From Maratus speciosus (taxonomy: Eukaryota > Arthropoda > Arachnida > Araneae > Salticidae): a DNA stretch of 64,000 nucleotides. Position numbers and translations under genes: made by a program. Below the pieces are notes generated by a model. The model made no database searches and was not told the origin of the DNA. It saw only the letters and a list, made by a program, of their open reading frames with translations. Of the stretch, positions 56,073 to 64,000 are shown in pieces; positions within the stretch are counted from its first letter, which is position 1, and each line of letters starts with the position of its first letter. The stretch covers positions 594,755,038 through 594,819,037 of the forward strand of contig OZ010786.1 of assembly GCA_963932465.1 (NCBI GenBank), written 5' to 3'.

Positions 56073-57834
56073 CAGTGTGTCCACGTATAACCTGACCGAC
56101 CTTCATTTTCGCAACCGTTGGTCCTAGATGCATACTTCCAATTACAATCCAATTACAAAAATTAGGTGCAGGGTTAAGATAAAAAAAAGTATGAAGCGAA
56201 AAAATAATTTAGTGAAGAATTACAGAATCTAAAGTTTTATACTGTCCCCCGGTTCTATAAGTTATATTTAGTAAAATTTCCCTGTTACACTGGCAAGTAA
56301 GGCAAAACAAGTCGGTTATTCTACGATTAAAATGGACCGAGTAATAGCTGTTTAAAGTTGGAGTATATTTTTTGCTGAATATTAGGGATCATTCACAAAT
56401 TTAGTAGAAATATAATTTCGTCAGGTATATTAAAGAAATGGTTGAGAGTAAAATTAGCATTGCAATATAAATTTGAAATCTTTAATCGTTCTGACATATT
56501 ACTGCAAAATGTACAATTTGTACTGAACATTATAAGAGGATAAAAATATGAGATTTTTTTGTAAAATAAAATATTCTGAAAAACAACAGCCTCAATTCTT
56601 TACAAAATGACACATATTTTAAAATGCTGTTAGATCACACTGTCTTTCAAATTTTGGGTTGAGGCATCTTTTTTAACTTTTGAAAATTGATTGTTATGTA
56701 TCTTTTAGCATTCAATCCGAAAATGACCTTCCTTTTAAACCATCACGTCAGGAATTTTCTCAAATCGCAAATTTCAAAGTTAAAAAGCTAAAAGTTAAAA
56801 TTGGTGCCCCCTCCTCTCCCAACCGCATCGGACCCCCGAGCTGTTTAACTGTAAGAAACCCAGTATAAGCCGAAAAAGCTAATAAATTATTGAATTAAAT
56901 AAAATTAAACCGAATAAAAAAGCCTTACACCTATTTAATGTATCAGATTTTTCGCTATTTTTTAACCTTGAAATTTACGATTTACGAAAACTCTTGACAT
57001 GATAGTTAAAAGTGAAGGTAATTTTTTGATTGAGAGTTAAAAAATACATAAAATTTGGTTATAAAACTTAAAAAACACAACCATCGTGGGTTTATGTTAT
57101 CTAATCTAAAACCGTTTCTTAAACTTCTTGGCGGTAATCTATCCCAATTCTTTTGTGCTATCCTCCAATATAAATATGCATAAGATGGTAAGAGTGGAAA
57201 ATCATAATAATATTGCATTGTCATCGGATTTAAGTCGGTATGTAAAATTTAAACTTCGATCGGACATTCGAAAGTAAGGTTCGAGTACAAATTTTAAACT
57301 GGAAAGACGATCATTGCAAGGTAAATAAAACCTTATGAAAATAACATAATTTTAGTTAAAAGAAATCATAGCCTCAAACCCTTATAAAATAAAACATATG
57401 TTGAAATAGAATTATTTTAACTAATCTGAAACTTAACTAATAAATGTTAATCGTAATATTTGTACGATTTCTTTCAAAGCGCAGATACCTTGAAATAAGT
57501 TTAAGTACTTTATACACGACCCCTGAAAGCATGGTCGAAATCGTCTGTTTTGATATGCAAAAAGTGGTTTAAGTCATGCATTTCAAAGTTTCATAACTCG
57601 GTCAATTTTAATGTTAGTGAACGGTACTTTTATTTTTGTCTTACTTGTTGGTGTCACAGTAAATGTTTAGTAAATGTAATTTATAGAACCGGGGGACAGT
57701 ATACAAATTTAAATTTCGTAGTTTTTTAATAATTGTTTTTCTTGACTCAAATCGCTTTAAAAATAACTCTTTACCTAATTTAAACCATTTTTGTAATTGG
57801 AAGTATGCATCAAGGGCTATACGTAGACACACTG
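56073..57834. mobile_element. 1.76-kb foldback-type TIR element
   Basis: The ends are CAGTGTGTCCACGTATAACC and, on the other strand from 57834, CAGTGTGTCTACGTATAGCC, with TA on the right. Arms of at least 300 bp stay alignable: ATGCATACTTCCAATTACA, ATACTGTCCCCCGGTTCTAT and ATTAAAATGGACCGAGTAAT each have an inverted partner. The middle is non-coding and AT-rich. Confidence 0.75.
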
Positions 57835-57980
57835 TATATAACATTAAGTAAAATTGCATTTCGATAATATAAGAAAAACATATATTTATACTGCCCGAAA
57901 TTGCTGCATATTTATGTAATATTTTATACATTATATGTCGACGTCACAGTGATTTACATCACTGCCCGCTGAATAGAACG

Positions 57981-58179
57981 CTGTAAAGAAAACGGATCAA
58001 AATTCGGAAATTGTACTGGCAATCGAGACGCCTGTTCTATTTAAGTATTTTAATGAAAAGTTTTCCTGTAAATTACAGAAAAAATTCCATTTTTTTTTAA
58101 TTTACGGGGGAAAGTTTCGTCAAAATGTCGCAATAGTACTATCGTCTCGATTGCCAGTCCAATTTCCGTATTTTAGTCC

Positions 58180-58235
<56 letters not shown>

Positions 58236-58236
58236 G
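57981..58236. mobile_element. MITE with a 52-T run inside its TIR
   Basis: Left arm CTGTAAAGAAAACGG then AAAATTCGGAAATTGTACTG; the right arm is its complement, GGCAATCGAGACG-paired, ending in GTCCG, 52 T (58181-58232) and ACAG. The left arm has AAAGAAAA where the right has the T-run, so the homopolymer grew after insertion. Non-coding. Confidence 0.75.
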
Positions 58237-58287
58237 TGGAGGTATACGCGCTGGCAAAAAAATGGCGGCTGCGGTAGTCGGAATCTT

Positions 58288-58710
58288 TTAACCCCTTGAG
58301 GACGAGCGACCGGTATTCGTGCCGCTTAACCCTTTCAGGGCCAGAAGAATTCTGTCCGTAAACTGATGAAACAATTAACTGACACCAGAATATTTAAACG
58401 AATTTCTCAGAAAACAAAAACCCGGCTAATTTGCACTTTCACTACAACAGCAAAATTTTATTAAAATATTCTTGGTGCCATTTGTCAGTTTTGGAATTAA
58501 AATTAGGTGGCTAGACCGTCTAGGCACCGCCCTTGAAAGGGTTAAGTTGCTCAGAATCGGTGATTATTCTCACCAGTAAAATGGTATCGTAAATTTTGGC
58601 TTTTTAATCCGAGCATTTTCCTGATTCAGTTAGGCAAAAATTTCTGTTTTAAAAATCCGGTGACAAAAGATTAAAAATTCTGTAACAGACGCTCGTCCCG
58701 AAGGGGTTAA
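58288..58710. mobile_element. TTAA MITE, family 2, copy b, split by family 3
   Basis: TTAA at 58288-58291 and 58707-58710. The left part CCCCTTGAGGACGAGCGACC and the right part GCTCGTCCCGAAGGGG are the usual ends. It is interrupted at a TTAA by the element at 58326-58545. Compare uninterrupted copies at 5976 and 59404, where the site reads GCCGCGTAAG. Confidence 0.92.
58326..58545. mobile_element. TTAA MITE, family 3, copy b, nested in family 2
   Basis: TTAA at 58326-58329 and 58542-58545. Ends CCCTTTCAGGGCCAG and GCACCGCCCTTGAAAGGG. The interior has CACCAGAATATTTAAACG. Removal of the insert and one TTAA gives GCCGC-TTAA-GTTGCTCAG, matching the empty site in the sister copies. Confidence 0.92.
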
Positions 58711-59081
58711 GCGTTTATACTGCCCCCTCAATTTAAACAACTGTACTTTCTAAACGTTTTCTTTGACTTATTTAATGTGAAAAAAATAAGACGGACAAAA
58801 CATTTAATAAGTATTCGTGTTCAAATTTAAGGGACTGTGTCAGCGAATATGCCTGTTATTTAGTCGGTGCTGATATTCGACTTCTTTCCCGAGTTGTGAA
58901 ATGATTTTAAACCCTTGAGGGGCACCGGTATATATTATATACCATCTATGATTAATGAAGTTTTACACCAGAAAAAATTTATTAAATTTTACTTTTCTAA
59001 CTTTGGTGGAAAAAAAGCCGCAAACTTGCTTTTACATATTTTGAAATAGAATTTTTCAAAGATTCCGGTGGGAATTCAGCA

Positions 59082-60222
59082 CAGTGTTTCCAGATTGGAG
59101 ATTTTGTCCCCATTTTGGGGAATTTTGAACCTCTAGGGGAATTTTTTGGGGACAAGTAGTTCGTGGGGAAAAACTTGCGGATTTTTTTTTTTTTTTTTTT
59201 TTACTGTTGTCCGTAAAGATATTTTTTAGTCCTGTAGAAAAACTGGATCTGTCTCGAACTCAATTTTGATTTGAAAAACGAAAATACAATCTAGAAATCG
59301 GAAATATCAATAATTATTATCTTGGATGTGGTCGTGTTCGTTGTTTACTATATTACAGTTTACACATATTACTGATGCATGAGACTCTAAAGTCTTAAGC
59401 AGCTTAAGCCCTTGGGGACGAGCGACCGTTATTCGTGTCGCGTAAGATGCTCAGAATCGGGGATTATTCTCACCAGTAAATTTTTATTGTAAATTTTGCC
59501 TTATTTAATCCGAGCATTTTCCCGATTCAATTAGGCAAAAATTTCTGTTTTAAAATACCGGTGATTAAAGATTAAAAAATCTGTAAAAGACGCTCGTCCC
59601 CAAGGGGTTAAACCTGCGCGTGAATAAAGTCTGCAGGACTTTAACGAAAAATTCCTTCGCTGTACTTTTTAAAAATTTTTTATTTAAATATGTGGCAGGC
59701 AGATATTTTTCTCTTTTATGATATAGAAAAGCACATCGATTGATACAGCGAAAATACTTTGCATTATGATTATGTACTTCAGTATAGGGATGACAAAAAA
59801 AAAATAAAACAGCGTACCATTTCGGATTGATTCAAATCCCTACTGATAAGAGATTGTCTAAAGCTATGGAGCTAATGTAACAATAGTCCAACATTGTTAG
59901 AGAATACTTTAAAAAACAAACGCAAAGTAACTTGTCACTGCAAAATATGTCTCTCATTCTTTTAATGTAGCTACAAAATATGCATTCAGCCCAGTTTAAA
60001 AATTTGGTTTTTGTAAATGGGGATTTTTTTTAAAAAGGCTTAATTTGAGGAAATATTTTGAGCTTAAATTACTTAAATATTTTTTATAGTGGTAAATTGA
60101 AAATTTAAAAATTCCCTTTTTGAGTAAAAACTGAGTTGGGTACTTTTGCGGGAAAAAACACTGATTTGGGGAAAATTTCACTAATTTTGGGGAAATTCAC
60201 TTTTGACTATCTGGCAACACTG
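59082..60222. mobile_element. 1.14-kb hAT-type element: middle layer
   Basis: CAGTGTTTCCAGATTGG and, from the right, CAGTGTTGCCAGATAG are the TIRs. ATTCAGCA is duplicated exactly at 59074-59081 and 60223-60230. The interior is rich in GGGGA/TCCCC words near the ends (GGGGAATTTTTTGGGG) and has no transposase. It shares TIRs with the Copia-inserted MITE at 24521-24708. Confidence 0.92.
59404..59611. mobile_element. TTAA MITE, family 2, copy c: inner layer
   Basis: TTAA at 59404-59407 and 59608-59611. It starts GCCCTTGGGGACGAGCGACC and ends GCTCGTCCCCAAGGGG. It is uninterrupted and lies wholly inside the hAT element, so it is the youngest of the three. Confidence 0.92.
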
Positions 60223-60267
60223 ATTCAGCATTTCACAAACGTAATTGCTTGCCCCTCAAGGGGTTAA

Positions 60268-60828
60268 GTTTTGAAAATCAATTTTCATTTTCGTCTCAAC
60301 CCAGTAAATATTCAGAAATAGAACAGCACATTTCAAAATATTCATAATAACACCTTTTGATTACGAACCAGGACTTATGACTAATTTTGCAATGAATTGT
60401 TACACGACGTCCAGAAAATTTTCTTTGTGATAGGTTTCTCTTTAAAATATTCTAGTATAGAAGAGATTATTTTTCAAAAAATGGTACTAAGAGAAAAATA
60501 ATAGTCGCTTGCACGTATATCTTCCGACCTGTAATCAAACTCTGTTCGTCAATAAAAAACGAACAACTTTCTGACTCACTTTTTAGTTCATTTTTATTCG
60601 AAAATACATGAAATTGGCATGTGATTTTATAAAGAAACTATGAAATATAAAGATTTTTTTCATGCTTTGGAAAACAGAAAAGATCTTTCAGAAAATACTG
60701 TCAATGTGGCGTTTTAAACTTAATTTCTATATGCGACACAGTGAAATATGTGAAAAACAGATTGCCACGTGATTAATCAACTCGATAAGTAATCCATTTA
60801 TCCCTAATGGAGAACTATTTAACCTTCC
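60268..60828. other. AT-rich stretch, nothing recognised
   Basis: No coding motif or repeat seen. Confidence 0.5.
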
Positions 60829-61026
60829 GTCTACCAGACGGGTCCATTGGACCCGACATGTACATTCAAAATATTTATTCAAACCAGAAATTTCTTCAAA
60901 ACAAACTAAATGTATAAATCAGACAATAATAAGTTAAATAAACAAATTAAATAGTTTTAAGTAAAAATTCTGGTGTAGAATGTGTTTATAAAACTTGAGT
61001 AAAATTTCCGGTAGTTCTAGGGTTAA
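60829..61026. mobile_element. TTAA MITE, family 4, clearest copy
   Basis: TTAA at 60829-60832 and 61023-61026. It starts CCTTCCGTCTACCAGACGG, with a small hairpin (CCGTCTACCAGACGG), and ends TTTCCGGTAGTTCTAGGG. Interior AAACCAGAAATTTCTTC and AAATTCTGGTGTAGAAT are themselves inverted. Relatives at 10988-11187 and about 28139-28198. Confidence 0.7.
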
Positions 61027-61084
61027 ATAGGCATAAGAAAATAAAATAAGAAATTTCGCGTTCAGTAGGTTATTTTAAAACTGC

Positions 61085-61516
61085 CTTAAGAGCCCTCTTC
61101 AGTCACGGGAAGAAAGGGAAACGATAATGTTAAGTCTATGAAGGCGTTATTTTCAAATATTTCGGTCAGATTTTAATATTTTTGAATTATTTGTTTTGCA
61201 TAGCATAGTTGAATACGATCTACAACCGGGGTAGTTTTTACATTTTCGAATTCGGTTTCAGATTTAAAAAAATCCTTTCACTTTAGGAACCGGTTGGAAC
61301 CGGTACTGAAATTGAAATTATATTAATATAAAAAATAAATATAACCACAATTGTAAAAAGTAAAAAATAGCCCTGTTGTAGATCGTCCTCCGCTATCCAG
61401 TGCAAAATAAATCACTCGAAAATATTAAAATGAGGGCGAGATATTTGAAAATAACGTTTTCATAGACTAAGCATTAGCTTTCGAGTTTTTCCGCGCGATT
61501 AGCGTTGCCTCTTAAG
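61085..61516. mobile_element. 432-bp foldback MITE with CTTAAGAG tips
   Basis: Arms of about 145 bp (61085-61232, 61370-61516) are inverted: GTTATTTTCAAATATTTCGG against GCGAGATATTTGAAAATAAC, and GATCTACAAC against GTTGTAGATC. Between them lies GGAACCGGTTGGAACCGGTA. Tips read CTTAAGAGCC and CTTAAGAGGC. Target duplication unclear. Confidence 0.75.
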
Positions 61517-62147
61517 TATCTTTATTATATGTTGCCATTTGACATAATAAGGCCTGGGAGTCGTCACTTTCATTACCTACGAACCATGTTGATCACTTAG
61601 GTCTATTAGAGAACTCGAATAAAAATTACAAACATATTTTTTCGGTCATTGACGTATTCACAAAATTTGTTTGGTTGTATCCCACTTCTGACACCATATT
61701 TATTGAATGATCTCCTTGCTGACACAATAAAATGCTCCTTTGACACCAGAAATAAGAGACATTTTCTCTTAAAAAATATTATATTGAACAATACTTATTT
61801 ACACGATATATACAAGGGGATACAATTTACATAATTATTAATACATCTTAATTTTGCCTTTGTTACACATCTATCTCACTTTTTTTAGTCCTACATTCTT
61901 CAGCATACCTCCTCATTCACCGCCAAAACATATTCTAATGTTCTTTCAACTCAGTTCAGTTCCCACTCGCATAAGCGTTTGTCGTACCGAAGATCAGCTC
62001 CAGCGCGCATGCGTTGCCGCTGTCAGCAATCGCTAGAGTATCTTTAGATGGCGGAGTTGCGATCTCCAATCACTCCTGGCGGCGCTTTGTAAGCTAGCGC
62101 ATCTTGCCTTGGGAAAGATGTAATCCCACAGCTTTTAGACACCACTA
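61517..62147. other. No supported gene
   Basis: Overlapping chance frames at 61606-61834 on both strands and at 61854-62036 lack motifs. 61960-62110 is less AT-rich than its flanks, with no recognised content. Confidence 0.45.
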
Positions 62148-62330
62148 ATTTTATAAAATAAATTTTTTGGTAAATTACTACAAGAATTGTAACGGAATAC
62201 TGACCACGATAAGGGTACCTGCTACATTAACAAGATAAATCTAAAACAAAAATTTTCGTAATGAAATAGTGGTAATAAAAGTTTTGATTTAGTCTGTTTA
62301 AAAAGAGACCACTCCGAGGCGTGAAAGGAA
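62148..62330. mobile_element. MITE family 5, copy b (partial)
   Basis: Starting at GACACCACTAATTTTATAAA, it shares AATTACTACAAG, AAATTTTCGTAATGAAATAG and AAAGAGACCACTCCGAGG with 14371-14661. The TTAA ends are not visible. Confidence 0.55.
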
Positions 62331-63124
62331 ACAGATTTTGTTAAAACAAATTTTCATTTCATTTATAAATTGTATGTCGAAATAATTATTTACATATAAA
62401 AAGGACACTTCTACTCAATATAACTATATAAAGCCTTCTGAAATTTAAATTTGTTAGATTAAAATATTTTTTCTTTTTCAGACATACAATGTTAATTATA
62501 CATTATATAAGTTTAAAATAGCTATATGAAACGTTAGATTATAATAGATTGCAATAAATCCATTTCCAAAGAATTCATTTCATTTCAGACGGATTAATTA
62601 TATACAACAGAGTGACATTTATGCAGATGAATTTAAATATTGTAAAGAAGAGTATCATATTTATCATGTTGTTATTCTTATTTAATGCTGTTGCTCATTT
62701 TCAAATAAAACGTATGTTAGAAAAGATAAATAATCCGGAATCTCTGTTAATTCCCTTAATATTTACGTTATCCCTTTTGAATAAACTTTTTATTCGATGT
62801 TACATGTAGTATTATTTAAATGTAGAAAATTAAAGTTTGTTCAATATTGCACTTCTATTTCATTTCACAATTTCGATTTCTCTACCATCCAAATCATTTA
62901 TTTATGAATATCTCACATTTAACTGAAATATCCTGTAATGTTTTTGGGATTAGGAAATCTTAAATAATATTTAACTTTTATGAACAGTAAAAAAAAAAAA
63001 AAAAAAAAAAAAAAACTAAGATTTTTAGCAGCATGACAATATTTTTACGCAAATAAGGATATATAATTGAATCATCACATATATTATTATTGTTGTCAAC
63101 TCCCTTTTTCTCAACTAATATGTA
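62331..63124. other. AT-rich stretch with a 27-A run
   Basis: A run of about 27 A is at 62989-63015. No coding motif or TIR pair seen. Confidence 0.5.
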
Positions 63125-63303
63125 CATGGTTCGTACGCCTCCTTGAATTTTGGAGACCAGAAAAATTTTCTGCGCCAATATTTTCTTATAGAAAATCTCT
63201 TCTTAAAAGAAGGCGAAATTTTGCGCGTTTAATCTAGATTTATTTTCTATAAAAAGATACTTGTAGTTTTCCTGGAGAAATGGCGGTATCCGTACGAACC
63301 ATG
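63125..63303. mobile_element. MITE family 7, copy b
   Basis: CATGGTTCGTACGCCTCC at the left is inverted against GGTATCCGTACGAACCATG at the right. Very similar in the middle to 20994-21174 (AAAATCTCTTCTTAAAAGAA, TTTTGCGCGTTTAA). Confidence 0.8.
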
Positions 63304-63804
63304 TTGTAGCGTACGACGATGAAGGAAGCATCATTAGTTAGGATTTGTCTGCCAATTCTGACACCGCATACTGAATTTAAGTAATATGTAGCGTAAAATG
63401 ATGAATGAGGTATCATTGAACAGGACCTACATCTGACATTGCATACAAAATTTTCGTTATACTATAAGGATAAGAATCGTCATACCAAAATTTTTGATGA
63501 CAACACTTAGTGTGGCGCATCTGAATGATTTTTAATTTCTGCTTTCCGAATTCTCCATAGTAAATTTTAATAATTATTTTCCTTTTATAAGAGATGTTAT
63601 ATGACTCGCCAAATGTGGCAACATGGTACAAGACGCACTACGCTGAATGTTATACGAAAGTCTTTTGTACAGGTATTGGCATAGTAGTTTCCCATTTCGT
63701 TAAAAATTATTTTATTTAAAAAAAATCGCAGTTAATTATATATTTATAAGAAAATGAACTCGAAGAATAGCAGTACGAAAGCTTCGCACGGCTGTGTCTG
63801 TATC
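63304..63804. other. AT-rich stretch, nothing recognised
   Basis: GTAGCGTACGACGATGAAG (63306) and GTAGCGTAAAATGATGAATG (63389) are loosely repeated about 83 bp apart, each followed by a CATCATT/CATTGAA phrase and CTGACA. Otherwise nothing. Confidence 0.4.
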
Positions 63805-63975
63805 CAGGGTTCGTACGCATCATGGGATTTAGGATAATTTATGTGTTTTAGCACCAGAAATTTCTTAAAGTCGTTATATCTGAAGATAGATTTCTTTTCT
63901 TTGGATAAGGCCAATATTACTTTATGAAAATTCAGATAAAATGTGCTTGAAAGCCCTTGAAGTGTACGAACTCTG
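63805..63975. mobile_element. MITE family 7, diverged copy c (hAT-like ends)
   Basis: CAGGGTTCGTACGC at the left and GTGTACGAACTCTG at the right are inverted. The CAG...CTG tips are the clearest hAT-like form of this family. The interior (GCACCAGAAATTTCTTAAAG) is diverged from copies a and b. No target duplication visible. Confidence 0.6.
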
Positions 63976-64000
63976 GAATCGAAATAAGTTAAAACTGTTG

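Larger units (their letters stand above)
58907..60267. mobile_element. TTAA MITE, family 3, copy c: outer layer of a triple nest
   Basis: Left end TTAA-ACCCTTGAGGGGCACCGG (58907); right end GCTTGCCCCTCAAGGGG-TTAA (to 60267). Only about 210 bp belongs to this MITE, the same as copies a and b. The rest is a hAT element at 59082-60222. Confidence 0.85.

Overview
The window looks like intergenic DNA from an arthropod, most likely an arachnid such as a spider. It is very AT-rich, has no convincing host gene, tRNA or rRNA, and is packed with decayed transposable elements. Those recognised are Tigger/pogo, mariner, Copia, hAT, a Helitron, many short TTAA-flanked elements, a DUF4817 transposase fragment and a Penelope-like ribozyme motif. 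The taxon is an inference from this mix, not from a marker gene. Almost all short open frames are chance or fossil frames.

Layout. 1-840: a higher-order tandem array with a CAGA-rich tail. 1.6-9 kb: a full-length Tigger element (2080-4444) with a broken transposase, plus TTAA and hAT-type MITEs. 9.28-11.2 kb: an unclassified 1.7-kb terminal-inverted-repeat (TIR) element carrying nine copies of a GGGGTAACTGGGAC motif and two nested MITEs. 12.08-13.5 kb: a 1.4-kb foldback with ~690-bp arms. 18.7-19.15 kb: a near-perfect palindrome with a hammerhead-ribozyme-like motif in each arm. 20-22 kb: more MITEs. 22.55-28.0 kb: a 5'-truncated Copia element hit by at least four later insertions with visible target duplications, including a complete mariner (26495-27784), plus one 58-bp retro-type insert.

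29.9-32.4 kb: a fossil protein of a TE-associated family I cannot name, then an open DUF4817 frame cut off by a 31-bp minisatellite. 34.9-45.7 kb: tandem repeats, a head-to-tail MITE dimer and a ~4-kb Helitron-like element (41067-45056) holding a Tigger remnant, all lying between two matching TACAGTCATTCA ends 10.9 kb apart. 47.5-50 kb: a TTAA element with a second TIR element inside and a diverged copy next to it. 52.4-53.6 kb: inverted and direct repeats. 56-61.5 kb: foldbacks and two exact nested-insertion complexes, one three layers deep. 61.5-64 kb: scattered MITEs in plain AT-rich DNA.

No pathway is encoded. The value of the window is its insertion history: target duplications let many events be ordered. 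The most unusual items are the ribozyme-bearing palindrome, the GGGGTAACTGG element, the long foldbacks (possible dsRNA sources) and the triple nest. Coordinates of element ends were read by eye and may be off by a few bases; family names rest on TIR, target duplication and protein motifs, not on a database search.
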